Positions 36,009 to 44,824 of a stretch of DNA of 64,000 bases are shown here, one piece after another. The translations under genes and the position numbers were made by a program. The notes under the pieces are model-generated. The model saw nothing but the letters and a program-made list of their open reading frames with translations, did no database searches and was not told where the DNA came from. Every line of letters begins with the position of its first letter. Within the stretch, counting starts at the first letter, position 1. Source of the DNA: Halalkalibacter okhensis. Lineage in GTDB: Bacteria > Bacillota > Bacilli > Bacillales > Bacillaceae_D. The stretch lies in the NCBI RefSeq assembly GCF_000787375.1, contig NZ_JRJU01000002.1:62001-126000 (forward strand). Reading direction: 5' to 3'.

Positions 36009-37247
36009 TCACCTATACTGATCAAACATGTTATCTAGTTTTTTTAAATAAGCTGGCAGATCACGGTCAAAATAAAATAGTTGCGAAATGCGCCGATAAT
36101 CTACTTCAGCCGCTGTACCTCCACCCCAATAATGATTAGGCCAATTGACACTTTTGCCCTCATTTAAACGCTCTGCTAACAAGCTAACCTCTGGCTTGTT
36201 CATCTTCACACCATTCACAGCACTTATATTTCCTTCAAAATCAGAAAACCTTTGGGCATTTTCTTGTTCGAGCAGAAAAGCTAGAAATTGTTTTGCTTCC
36301 TCTGGATACTCTGTGTTTGCAGCAATGGCAAATCCTCCATCAACACCCCCAAGAATTTTATTATTTTCCGGATCATTTGTAGCTGGAAATGGAAACATTC
36401 CATAGTTGATGTTCGGCTCTAATTTCTCCAACTCTGGAAGAGCCCATACTCCACTAACAAACATCGCTCCCTCTCCCATGGAAAATGATTTAATAACGGC
36501 ATCGGCATCGTAGCTAAACGAATTTTCTTGCGCAAATTCCAAAACAGCAAGCATTTTCTCTGCAACCTCTTCCCACCTTGGGTCATCTTGAATGTTCACC
36601 AAACCATTAGTTAAATTACTCCAATAATGGCTATCAAACTCATTCGCTACCAAATTTAAATTAAATACGCTCACACTCTCAAGTTCTTTATTAGCAAATA
36701 AGATTGGCTGTTTTCTAGCTAATTCTAGCAATTCTAATGTTTCTATAAACTGATTCCAAGTCTCAGGTATATCAATGCCTAACTCGTCAAATACATCCTT
36801 ATTATAAATTACACCAACTGCATTTTGAGATAATGCCACTCCATACATTCTCCCATTAATAAGATACCGGCTTTGTATATCCTCATCTACCTGCTGGATA
36901 AACGTTTCATCGGTTATATCTAATAGATACCCATTATTTGCACGAACAACATAGTCCTGTTCAATCGGATACGTGATAAAAATATCTGGAACATCCCCCC
37001 GAGCAATTCGTGTCTTTAGAACAGCCATACCATCTGGAATGCTAACCTGCTCAACGGTTATATGAGGATTCTCCAATTCAAATTCATGAATGATTTCATC
37101 AAAAAAGGTAACTGCATTTTCTTTTGTTTGAAAAAATTCAATGTTTATTTGTTCAACCTCCTCTTGAACTTCTCCCTCCGTTGAACAAGCACTCAAAAAT
37201 AAACAAACAACCAAAACCGTTGAGCCAATCATCCATTTTGTTTTCAT
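36009..37247 (-). CDS. Accessory extracellular solute-binding lipoprotein linked to a two-component system
   Basis: A 412-residue lipoprotein with signal peptide MKTKWMIGSTVLVVCLFL and lipobox LSAC (C21). The mature part is a family 1 solute-binding protein (GVALSQNAVGVIYNKDVFDE, GAMFVSGVWALPELEKLE). It is third in an operon after a YesM-type kinase and YesN-type regulator and has no permease genes directly behind it; a terminator follows. It may present sugar to the kinase or be a second binding protein for the fructan transporter. Confidence 0.88.
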   Translation of the reverse strand: MKTKWMIGSTVLVVCLFLSACSTEGEVQEEVEQINIEFFQTKENAVTFFDEIIHEFELENPHITVEQVSIPDGMAVLKTRIARGDVPDIFITYPIEQDYVVRANNGYLLDITDETFIQQVDEDIQSRYLINGRMYGVALSQNAVGVIYNKDVFDELGIDIPETWNQFIETLELLELARKQPILFANKELESVSVFNLNLVANEFDSHYWSNLTNGLVNIQDDPRWEEVAEKMLAVLEFAQENSFSYDADAVIKSFSMGEGAMFVSGVWALPELEKLEPNINYGMFPFPATNDPENNKILGGVDGGFAIAANTEYPEEAKQFLAFLLEQENAQRFSDFEGNISAVNGVKMNKPEVSLLAERLNEGKSVNWPNHYWGGGTAAEVDYRRISQLFYFDRDLPAYLKKLDNMFDQYR

Positions 37248-37278
37248 TTTGAGCCTTCCTTTCTTATGAAAAAGTACC

Positions 37279-38448
37279 TTACTCTTTGCTTCGGTATTGG
37301 CTTGGTGTCATTTGAAGACGTTTCTTAAAGACTTGACTAAAATACCTTTGATCGCTGTAGCCAACCATATTTGCAATTTCATAAGTTTTTAAATCCGTTG
37401 TTTTTAATAGAACACACGCATGCTCTATCCTTAATTTTGTCAGATATTCCAAAAACGTCACACCTGTTTTTTCTTTAAACAAAACACTAAAGTAACTGAC
37501 ACTTAACAGCACCTCTTCACAAACTGCTTCAATCCCAATTTCCTTTGTGAAGTTTTCCTGCATGTATCGTTTTGCTTTTTCCATAGCGGCTTCTGGAGAA
37601 TATTTCGAGCGATATTCTTTTTTAATGTCCTGCTCGGAGACCAGATTCATTTTTAAAAAGGAAGCAGATTCTAGCAACTTGAAAGTTTCTTGAAAGGAGG
37701 TGGAAAGATTCTGAAGACCTATCACTTCTTTGCCTAAGGCAATCTTCACTAGTGAATCTATCGTTTCTTTTAACTCGATAATTTCCCCTTTCACCTTACT
37801 TGTTAAATCAACATCTCGATTTGGATGCGTATAAACCATTACATATCGCGTGCTCTCAAATTTGTAGAAGAAAATCTCTGTGGGGTCTTCGCCTCTCTCT
37901 TTTTGCACCAAATCTAAAAGGCGTTCTTCAAAGATAATTGATGGTTTATTTAGCTCGATCGTTGCGATTGCATGCTTGTTTTGATCATTTACTGTAACCT
38001 CGTTGTCGTATCCAAGTGTTAATGCTTCGTAAATAAGATATTTCCTCTGCTCATAGTGCTTTTTCTTGTCTTCCTTAAATTTCACTATGACTTTTCCAAG
38101 GCATTCTTCTAATTCTTCATGGTCAATTGGCTTTAATATATAATCAAAGGCATTGTTCTGTAGTCCTTCTCTCGCATATTCAAATTCGTTATAGCCACTT
38201 AACAGAATCACTTCTGGCCGATGAGAAAGCAGTTGTACTTCCCTCAATAAATCTAGGCCGTTCTTTTCTGGCATGTTTATATCGGTTATGACGATCTCAG
38301 GCTTCGCTTCCTCAATGAGGGATATTCCCTCTACCCCGTCATTTGCTGTACCCACTACTTTACAATCGAAAGCCTGCCAATCAATGATTTTTGTTAAACT
38401 TCTAAGAATCAGTGTTTCGTCGTCTATTAATACCACTTTATAGGTCAT
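37279..38448 (-). CDS. Response regulator, YesN type (REC plus AraC HTH)
   Basis: A 389-residue regulator with receiver D56 (VITDINMP) and C-terminal AraC helix-turn-helix pair at about 290-387 (GIEAVCEEVLLSVSYFSVLF, then EIANMVGYSDQRYFSQVFKK). ATG 38448 follows GAGGGGGG and overlaps the kinase gene by 11 bases, giving coupled expression. The probable target is the fructan operon promoter 1.5 kb downstream. Confidence 0.93.
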   Translation of the reverse strand: MTYKVVLIDDETLILRSLTKIIDWQAFDCKVVGTANDGVEGISLIEEAKPEIVITDINMPEKNGLDLLREVQLLSHRPEVILLSGYNEFEYAREGLQNNAFDYILKPIDHEELEECLGKVIVKFKEDKKKHYEQRKYLIYEALTLGYDNEVTVNDQNKHAIATIELNKPSIIFEERLLDLVQKERGEDPTEIFFYKFESTRYVMVYTHPNRDVDLTSKVKGEIIELKETIDSLVKIALGKEVIGLQNLSTSFQETFKLLESASFLKMNLVSEQDIKKEYRSKYSPEAAMEKAKRYMQENFTKEIGIEAVCEEVLLSVSYFSVLFKEKTGVTFLEYLTKLRIEHACVLLKTTDLKTYEIANMVGYSDQRYFSQVFKKRLQMTPSQYRSKE

Positions 38449-40198
38449 GTTGCCCCCCCTCACTTAGTGGAAATGTTAACTTGATCATCGTACCTTCATT
38501 TTCTTGCGAGCAAATCATCATGCCGTAACGGTCACCATAAAATAACTTCATCCGTTCTTGTACGTTCATTACACCGCAGCCAATACTTTGATTGAGCGTC
38601 TTTCTCCATTTGTTGGATTCGTTAAAGGCTGCTAGCACATCTTTGGAAATTCCGCACCCATTATCTTCAATGAATAGGAACCCTTGATTGGTGTTGGAAA
38701 TCCCTCCACGGATGCTGATATAACCATCCAATTTATTTCTGTCAAAACCATGTTTTAACGTGTTCTCCACAAGAGGCTGTAATACAAGCTTTAATATATA
38801 ATAATGCTCTAATTCTTTGTCACAGTTAATCTCAAAGGTAAACCGCTCATTAAAACGGATTTTTTGGATTTCTAGGTAACTGATCGCATGACGGACTTCA
38901 TCACTGACTAGGACACGATCATCAGAATTGATACTAATTCGTAGCAGCTTCCCTAGGTTAATCGTCATTTTACTAATCTCTCTACTCCCGTGTAGTACTG
39001 CCATTGAATTGATCGACTCTAGCGTATTATATAAAAAATGCGGGTTAATTTGGTTTTGCAGGACCTTAAATTCCGCCTTTCTCTTACGTTCCTGTTCATT
39101 CTTCACTCGGATTAATAAGGTAGAGATTTCCTCCACCATGCGGTTAAAACTTTTTGCCAATTGATTCAATTCTCTATAAGCAAAAGTTCTCATTCTAGTG
39201 GACAGCTGGCCTTTCTCCACCTGCTTCATATTCGCTTGAAATTCGGTAATGAAATGAATGATTTTATTTAAAAATAATTGCTTAAAGCAAATCGCAAAAA
39301 CCGTTACTACAATTACTAATAGAATAGTAATGTCTCGAATAAATTTCGTTTCGTTTATAATAAAACTCCACGGCTTGATGGATACGAGGTAAAAGGAAGA
39401 ACCTTCATTTTCGTTAAAGGTGATTGGAATATAGGAAATTAAGCTTTTCTCTTTTTCCCAATGATCGATTAATGTTCCTGATTGACTTACCATCATCTCT
39501 TGCGGAAGTGCTATCCTTTCACCAATCATCTCGTGGTTGAGATGATAAACCACCTCTCCTCTGTCATTGACGATCATCGTTTGCGAGTCGTCCTGCTGAA
39601 GAGCTTGAAATACCTCGTCAAACCGGTCTAATCTTACATCGAGAATAAGATAACCTATATCGTTAAGCGTATTCAGATCTTTTATAACTCGCCCTTGCGA
39701 AAAAATCAGCTTGTCATTTTCCATAAACTTATGACTATCTGCAGTCGTTATCCAAACTGACCTGCCTTCCTCCGCTTTCAACAATTGAAAAAATTCTGAT
39801 TTCTGAAATTGTTGAAATGACGGAATATCTGTTCGTTGAAAGCTATATACTTGTCCAGCTTTACTATAAAGCACTAAATCATTAAGCTTCGATTGACCAT
39901 AAAGCAACCCAGCAATGGCCTGTCCCTGATTATAAAAATCTAGTAAGGATTTCTCATCATTATACTTAATGAAATCTTGAACCTCCCTCGAAGAGATAAT
40001 GTAATTGGACAAGGTATTAACCTCAGATAAAACCATTTGTAAATTTAAACCAATCGATTCTAACGTATATAATGTTTCTTCGCCGACTTTGTCCTTCAAG
40101 GTGGTTGAAGTAACATGGTATGATACAAGGCCTAAAATAAAGATCGGCAGTAAAATCAGCAATAAAAAAGCTAATAGAATTTTATTTTGAAATTTCAT
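38438..40198 (-). CDS. Sensor histidine kinase, YesM type
   Basis: A 586-residue kinase with membrane segments at about 8-28 and 288-308, a large extracytoplasmic Cache-like domain, HAMP (about 310-362), H387 in QINPHFLYNTL, N-box VENTLKHG and G1 box EDNGCGIS at 511-518. The start ATG 40198 has only a weak ribosome site; no better one is seen. A cre-like site about 200 bases upstream suggests catabolite control of the regulatory operon itself. Confidence 0.92.
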   Translation of the reverse strand: MKFQNKILLAFLLLILLPIFILGLVSYHVTSTTLKDKVGEETLYTLESIGLNLQMVLSEVNTLSNYIISSREVQDFIKYNDEKSLLDFYNQGQAIAGLLYGQSKLNDLVLYSKAGQVYSFQRTDIPSFQQFQKSEFFQLLKAEEGRSVWITTADSHKFMENDKLIFSQGRVIKDLNTLNDIGYLILDVRLDRFDEVFQALQQDDSQTMIVNDRGEVVYHLNHEMIGERIALPQEMMVSQSGTLIDHWEKEKSLISYIPITFNENEGSSFYLVSIKPWSFIINETKFIRDITILLVIVVTVFAICFKQLFLNKIIHFITEFQANMKQVEKGQLSTRMRTFAYRELNQLAKSFNRMVEEISTLLIRVKNEQERKRKAEFKVLQNQINPHFLYNTLESINSMAVLHGSREISKMTINLGKLLRISINSDDRVLVSDEVRHAISYLEIQKIRFNERFTFEINCDKELEHYYILKLVLQPLVENTLKHGFDRNKLDGYISIRGGISNTNQGFLFIEDNGCGISKDVLAAFNESNKWRKTLNQSIGCGVMNVQERMKLFYGDRYGMMICSQENEGTMIKLTFPLSEGGQHDL

Positions 40199-40393
40199 AA
40201 AAACACCTTATTTTCTAATGTGACATACATTGGATTATCTAGATAGTAACATAGTTGAAAAATAACGAAACCTAACATTCAATGTGCAGGTATGAAATCT
40301 AGTAATTTAGTGAGAGGTCAAATTAATTATATCCGTAAGAAACGGTGATATCTTTTAATAACTAGAAAATGATCTTTCTATCATTATAGATCG

Positions 40394-40407
40394 TTTAAGC
40401 GCTTTCA
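40394..40407. promoter_or_regulatory. cre-like site upstream of the kinase operon
   Basis: TTTAAGCGCTTTCA matches the CcpA consensus with one mismatch, about 200 bases before the kinase start. Confidence 0.55.
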
Positions 40408-40671
40408 TGTGTAGGTAATCCTTTGATTTATGTTTAAATTCTTCCTTTTTATCAGAGGGGTCGATATGAGCGGTTGTAAACTAAATTGGAGAGGGACATT
40501 CGATGGACGTATTGATATAAAATGATTGTAAGACTTTTTAACATTAGTAAAATCTAAATGCATTTTAAATTTAGCCAGCAAAAATGCTGCCGTTCCCTTT
40601 TTAATATTTATCTAAATTATATAACTGCATCGTAGATCATAAGGTCGTACTCGCGACTTTCACCCGTTAGA

Positions 40672-40692
40672 GTTCGCCCATGCTGGGCGAAC
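40672..40692. repeat. Perfect 9-bp palindrome
   Basis: GTTCGCCCA and TGGGCGAAC pair perfectly with a 3-base loop, adjacent to the terminator at 40699-40728. Confidence 0.6.
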
Positions 40693-40728
40693 CAAAAAAC
40701 TAGCTGGAGAAAAATTCGTCCAGCTAGT
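40693..40728 (-). terminator. Rho-independent terminator of the OYE/rhodanese operon
   Basis: On the minus strand ACTAGCTGGA pairs with TCCAGCTAGT (10 bp, 10-base loop) and is followed directly by TTTTTT. Confidence 0.88.
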
Positions 40729-40793
40729 AGTTAGTTAAAAACTTTTTCTTGGTTCAAGTTGGAACTCGATCATCTCACCTGTCCCCTTGACAC

Positions 40794-41921
40794 TTATCGC
40801 TGATTTTCTTCCACAACTGGGAACCAGCCAGGTGTGTTCACAATGGCTTGCCACAATGCATCTGGAATCACAAGAGCCTCTTGATCACCTTTTGACAAAG
40901 TTGTTGCAATTTCATTTTCTCGTCCCTGTTCTACTTTCTCGACCCAGTCAGGCTCCATGATCAATTCACGGCCAAGGGCAATAAGAGGCACTGCTTCTAT
41001 TGCTTTCACCGCCTCTTCTGGTGTATGAATTGAGCCAACTCCAATTAGCGGTACGCGATTTGCGATTGTTTCAAGCAAGTATTCAATGCGTGATTTGGTG
41101 TTGTCTACGCCACGTCTTGGTTTCGACCAGAAATCCATTAACGAAACATGCAAATAATCCAGATCCTTCTCAGCTAGTGCATCAACTAAAGTAAGTGTAT
41201 CTGCCATCGTAATCCCTGGTGTCTCTTCTTCCTCCGGAGAAAATCGGTACCCAACAATGAACGAGCTGTCTGCGTGCTTTTCAACGACCTTTTTCACTTC
41301 ATCGACAACTGCAAGTGGAAAGGATAACCGTTTTTCAAGCGTTCCCCCCCAACGATCCTCGCGACGGTTGGAGTGAGGAGAGAAGAATTGTTGAATTAGA
41401 TAGCCATTTGCACCGTGGATTTCGACACCATCAAATCCCGCTTCAATGGCACGACGAGTGACCTCTCCGAAAGCATGAATAATCTCTTCCACCTCGGCTT
41501 CTTCTAGCGCTCTTGGCTCTTTTCCCTCGCCTGCTGCTACAGCACTGGCACTAACTAATTCTCCATTTGGCACCAATTCCGGTGGACACATGCGGCCGCC
41601 ATGAAAGATTTGCAAGACTGCTTTCGCCCCTTGTTCTTTAATGACATCAGCTAGACGCCGTAGGCTTGGTATCATCTCATCACTGTCTGCTCCAAATTCC
41701 CCATTAAACCCTTTGCCGTTTGCTGTTACATACGTACAAGCTGTCACGACCATTCCTACCCCTTTGGAGCGACGTTTATAATAATCCAATTCGATGTCTG
41801 AGACGGTTCCATCTGGATGCGAGGCGAAATTCGTCATCGGTGCTAGCACAACCCGATTCTTCAACTGACCTCCGCTTTTAAAGGAAAAAGACTCAAATAA
41901 TGACTGATAGTTTGTATTCAT
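40794..41921 (-). CDS. NADH:flavin oxidoreductase, Old Yellow Enzyme family
   Basis: A 375-residue FMN-dependent TIM barrel. Family features are VLAPMTNFAS near 25, LQIFHGGRM near 103, FDGVEIHGANGYLIQQFFSP near 163 (His-Asn substrate pair variant HGAN) and the phosphate-binding GVGSIHTPEE near 298. It resembles Bacillus YqiG. Members reduce activated alkenes, quinones or nitro-esters. It overlaps the upstream rhodanese-like gene by 4 bases and is thus in an operon under a predicted Rrf2 operator. Confidence 0.9.
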   Translation of the reverse strand: MNTNYQSLFESFSFKSGGQLKNRVVLAPMTNFASHPDGTVSDIELDYYKRRSKGVGMVVTACTYVTANGKGFNGEFGADSDEMIPSLRRLADVIKEQGAKAVLQIFHGGRMCPPELVPNGELVSASAVAAGEGKEPRALEEAEVEEIIHAFGEVTRRAIEAGFDGVEIHGANGYLIQQFFSPHSNRREDRWGGTLEKRLSFPLAVVDEVKKVVEKHADSSFIVGYRFSPEEEETPGITMADTLTLVDALAEKDLDYLHVSLMDFWSKPRRGVDNTKSRIEYLLETIANRVPLIGVGSIHTPEEAVKAIEAVPLIALGRELIMEPDWVEKVEQGRENEIATTLSKGDQEALVIPDALWQAIVNTPGWFPVVEENQR

Positions 41922-42316
41922 TTTGTTGTTTGCCCCTCTATGTTTTGATTAATTGATTCTTGTTTTTTTGTCCATTCGATAGATTCTCGCTTGTTATAGC
42001 CGGTAATCTTAAATCCTTTTCGTTTCAAAAACCGAACACTTAGATTTAACGATAATTGATCGGAAACAATTAGGACGATCTCTTTCTTCTCGATCTTATG
42101 AACATATCTTTTAATATAAGCGAAAGGGAGATGAACACTCCCCTCCACCGGATCTTTGCTTGCCATGTCGTAATCACGAACATCAAGCAGAACCGTTTCT
42201 CCTCGCTCTTTTTTACTTTTAGGATCAAAAGCAGCAACCCCAGGAACAGGGACAACCCTTTCGTATACCTTAAATAAAATACCCAACAATATGATGATTA
42301 TGAGTAAAACAAGCAT
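41918..42316 (-). CDS. Membrane-anchored rhodanese-like protein lacking the catalytic cysteine
   Basis: A 132-residue protein with one N-terminal membrane segment (MLVLLIIIILLGILFKVYE) and a rhodanese-like domain (LLDVRDYDMASKDPVEGSVH, LPFAYIKRYV). The loop that should hold the active Cys reads LIVSDQLSLN, so sulfurtransfer is unlikely. I choose ATG 42316 because GGAGG lies 8 bases before it; a GTG at 42340 lies upstream of that site. It overlaps the oxidoreductase gene by ATGA. Confidence 0.75.
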   Translation of the reverse strand: MLVLLIIIILLGILFKVYERVVPVPGVAAFDPKSKKERGETVLLDVRDYDMASKDPVEGSVHLPFAYIKRYVHKIEKKEIVLIVSDQLSLNLSVRFLKRKGFKITGYNKRESIEWTKKQESINQNIEGQTTK

Positions 42317-42344
42317 GATGGTTGCCTCCGCATTTATCACCTAA

Positions 42345-42367
42345 ACTATAACTAAATTAGTTACAGT
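42345..42367. promoter_or_regulatory. Predicted Rrf2 operator upstream of the rhodanese/OYE operon
   Basis: On the minus strand ACTGTA-N11-TATAGT, a 23-bp dyad whose spacer ACTAATTTAGT is itself symmetric. One mismatch from the sites at 42983 and 44595. It lies 29 bases upstream of the chosen start, over the likely -10 region. Confidence 0.6.
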
Positions 42368-42512
42368 TGAATGAATTTTTTATACATCATTTTAGATGGT
42401 CCAGATCATGGCGTCCAAAAATCAACGAAGAAAATACCGTCTATTGTTTCTTTCTCAAAATTTTGATCGTTAATTCCGTCATGCCATCTTTTCCTCCACC
42501 TCTTTCTATTCG

Positions 42513-42881
42513 CTATCGTAGTGATGAATCCATTCGATTACGAGTTAGCGCATTTTTTTGAAAGGTCTGCTTCCCTTTCGTTTCTTGCAGAGTAACCAAT
42601 GTACTCGATAGCTCTTGAAACCATTGATCGTCCTTTGTAAGGAGTGCCAAATCTATTAGTGCTCGTATCTCATCCACACTTCGGCTTGCTTCGTTTGGCA
42701 AGGTCGCTATGGTGCCATGCAGCATGTCAATGGTTTTGCCAATGATCTCTTCATTATCACTCTTTGTCACTTTCACTTTGACCGTTTCGGATACTCGATT
42801 TACTTTTTCTACGTACCCATGTATTAATTCACCATTTGTTGTTTTCCCTTTTACCCAGACCCCAACTTCGATCGTCTTCAT
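42513..42881 (-). CDS. Small IDEAL-domain protein
   Basis: A 122-residue cytoplasmic protein. The first 60 residues form a small beta-rich domain (VGVWVKGKTTNGELIHGYVE); residues 65-100 read DEIRALIDLALLTKDDQWFQ, like the IDEAL motif of Bacillus proteins such as YpiB. I choose ATG 42881, preceded by GGAAAGGTGGG, over a frame that starts 75 bases earlier. Function unknown. It has its own promoter with a predicted Rrf2 dyad. Confidence 0.65.
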   Translation of the reverse strand: MKTIEVGVWVKGKTTNGELIHGYVEKVNRVSETVKVKVTKSDNEEIIGKTIDMLHGTIATLPNEASRSVDEIRALIDLALLTKDDQWFQELSSTLVTLQETKGKQTFQKNALTRNRMDSSLR

Positions 42882-42982
42882 TATGATTCCCACCTTTCCT
42901 AATATGTCACAAAAAAAGTTACAGTTCATTGGTAGAAAAAACTTAAGCCATTTCATCTTGCTTAAGCTTTATTGTTTGAAAT

Positions 42983-43005
42983 ACTGTAATATTATTATAT
43001 ACAGT
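42983..43005 (-). promoter_or_regulatory. Predicted Rrf2 operator within a sigma-A promoter for the IDEAL gene
   Basis: Dyad ACTGTA-N11-TACAGT. On the minus strand TTGACT and TAATAT, 17 bases apart, form a good -35/-10 pair, with the dyad covering the spacer and -10. 33 of 37 bases match the region in front of the Rrf2 gene (44594-44630). Confidence 0.75.
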
Positions 43006-43031
43006 TAAGGAAGTCAAACAACTACATTTGA

Positions 43032-44054
43032 TTAGCAAAAATGCTCCAACACAATTTTTCCAATGGCCGTTCCTGCTTCAAGTTCGGCATGTGCCTTTCG
43101 GATATTTTCAGCATTGATTGGGCTCATCACCTGATTTACCGTTGTTTCAATCGTTTTTGAGTCAATCAGATTAGCCATTTCATTTAAAATATGGTGCTGC
43201 TCGATCATATCTGGCGTTTCAAATCTTGAGCGTGTAAACATAAACTCCCAAACAAACGTCGCACTCTTCTGGAATAAAGGATAAAGGTTCAATGGTTTAT
43301 TCGTTTCAAAGATGGAACAAATTTTTCCTTGTGGCTTAATCGCTTCAGCCATGTGATCCCAATGCTGATCGGTATGATTTAAACAAAAAATATAATCGAC
43401 CTCTTCAAACCCCGCCTCCTTTAACTGAGGAAGAAATGGCTGATGATGGTTTATCACCGCATCGGCTCCACGGTCTTGCACCAGCTTCGATGATTCGGGA
43501 CGTGAAGCGGTACCGATGACCGTTAATCCCGCCCATTTGGCTAATTGGATCGCGATCGAACCAACCCCACCAGCGGCTCCAATGAGTAAAATTGACTTCC
43601 CACTGTTGTCCTCTTTTGACACTCCCAAACGCACAAATAACCCTTCATACGCTGTAAGTGCCGTAAGTGGCATGGCAGCGGCTTCGGCAAAGTTTATTGA
43701 TTTTGGTTTATGACCAACGATACGTTCATCCACTAGATGATATTCACTGTTCCCACCTGGGCGGGTGATCGTTCCTGCATAATAGACCTCATCACCTTTT
43801 TGGAATAACGTACAATCTGGACCTACCTCTTCTACGACACCAGCCACATCCCAACCTAATATTTTAGCCGTTTCTTCGATTTTATCTTTTGGCTTTCTCA
43901 CTTTTGTATCGACTGGATTAACGGAAATCGCCTGAACCTTCACAAGGACATCCGATCCAGTCGCTGTTGGTTTTTCCACTTCTAGATCTATTAAACTTTC
44001 CTGCTCCGAAATAGATAGATACTGATACAGTCCTACAGCTTTCATTTTCGTCAT
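43032..44054 (-). CDS. Zinc-type alcohol dehydrogenase-like quinone oxidoreductase (MDR superfamily)
   Basis: A 340-residue MDR enzyme beginning MTKMKAVGLYQYLSISEQES, with VQAISVNPVDTKVR, the nucleotide motif GAAGGVGSIAIQLAKWAG and no zinc-ligand cysteines. It matches the family of zinc-independent quinone/enal reductases (adh_fam_1). ATG 44054 follows GAAAGGGAG. It lies between two predicted Rrf2 operators, downstream of the Rrf2 gene. A likely role is NADPH-dependent detoxification of quinones or reactive carbonyls. Confidence 0.88.
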   Translation of the reverse strand: MTKMKAVGLYQYLSISEQESLIDLEVEKPTATGSDVLVKVQAISVNPVDTKVRKPKDKIEETAKILGWDVAGVVEEVGPDCTLFQKGDEVYYAGTITRPGGNSEYHLVDERIVGHKPKSINFAEAAAMPLTALTAYEGLFVRLGVSKEDNSGKSILLIGAAGGVGSIAIQLAKWAGLTVIGTASRPESSKLVQDRGADAVINHHQPFLPQLKEAGFEEVDYIFCLNHTDQHWDHMAEAIKPQGKICSIFETNKPLNLYPLFQKSATFVWEFMFTRSRFETPDMIEQHHILNEMANLIDSKTIETTVNQVMSPINAENIRKAHAELEAGTAIGKIVLEHFC

Positions 44055-44094
44055 ATGAACAAACTCCCTTTCACTTGTAAACACTTCACTTTCA

Positions 44095-44117
44095 TCTGTA
44101 ATAAAAAAAGTTACACT
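44095..44117 (-). promoter_or_regulatory. Predicted Rrf2 operator upstream of the quinone oxidoreductase gene
   Basis: On the minus strand AGTGTA-N11-TACAGA, the same 6+11+6 geometry as the other three sites with one mismatch in each arm. It lies about 40 bases upstream of the start codon. Confidence 0.6.
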
Positions 44118-44151
44118 TTATCAACAAGACGGTTTATCCGTCTTTGAACTA

Positions 44152-44568
44152 CTAGCAATGCTTGATCTTTTCTAACACAGATGCGATCGATACTTTATCA
44201 AGGTAAGCTGAAAAGAATTGATCAGCCTCCTCAAATACCTCATCCATCACTCCTTGGATATTCGATGAGACGACGCACGATTCTTCCGGGTCTCCTGAAC
44301 ACCAATTTGGTTTAAGCGTTCCACATGACACCGACCGATATACTTGTCCTAATGTAATTTCATTTGGATCTCCCTGAAGTATATAACCTCCGCCCGTTCC
44401 CTCTTTTGTTTGAACAAAGCCATGATTACGCAAACAGCTCATGATTTTTCGTATTCTGGCTGGATTGGTTGAAACATTTTTTGCAATCAGCTGACTGCTT
44501 GCCATATGATCAGGCAAATAAGCTAAAAAAACAAGACTATGAACGGCTATTGTAAATTCACTATTCAC
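44152..44568 (-). CDS. Rrf2-family transcriptional regulator
   Basis: A 138-residue winged-helix regulator: SSQLIAKNVSTNPARIRKIM is the helix-turn-helix and KEGTGGGYIL the wing. Cysteines C82, C90 and C98, spaced 8 apart, sit where IscR/NsrR-type members bind an Fe-S cluster; C45 and C138 also occur. A redox or electrophile sensor is inferred. It is preceded by a promoter carrying a 23-bp dyad shared with neighbouring redox genes, so autoregulation is likely. Confidence 0.9.
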   Translation of the reverse strand: MNSEFTIAVHSLVFLAYLPDHMASSQLIAKNVSTNPARIRKIMSCLRNHGFVQTKEGTGGGYILQGDPNEITLGQVYRSVSCGTLKPNWCSGDPEESCVVSSNIQGVMDEVFEEADQFFSAYLDKVSIASVLEKIKHC

Positions 44569-44594
44569 TGGTTCCCATCCTCCTGTTCGACGGT

Positions 44595-44617
44595 ACTGTA
44601 ATACTAGTTTATACAGT
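44595..44617 (-). promoter_or_regulatory. Predicted Rrf2 operator within the rrf2 promoter
   Basis: Dyad ACTGTA-N11-TACAGT; on the minus strand TTGACT and TAGTAT with 17-base spacing form the promoter, the dyad covering spacer and -10. Confidence 0.75.
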
Positions 44618-44824
44618 TAAGAAAGTCAAATGGATTTCACTGGTTCCTGACAGTCAGCTTTATTCATAAAATTAATCTCCCATTTTATACCTAACGTCTA
44701 ATAGACACAATCCCCAGATCTCAAAATTAAAGATTCCGCACCTATCCACGCTTTAGAAAAGTAATTTATGAGAACAACATTCATTTTTTATCATTAGTTT
44801 TATCTAAGAGTAACCATCATAACT

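Larger units (their letters stand above)
40199..40793. other. Intergenic region between locus 2 and the redox cluster
   Basis: No gene. Right to left on the minus strand: a terminator for the Old Yellow Enzyme gene (40693-40728), a second palindrome (40672-40692), about 250 bases without recognisable signals, a cre-like site (40394-40407) and the presumed promoter of the kinase gene. Confidence 0.65.
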
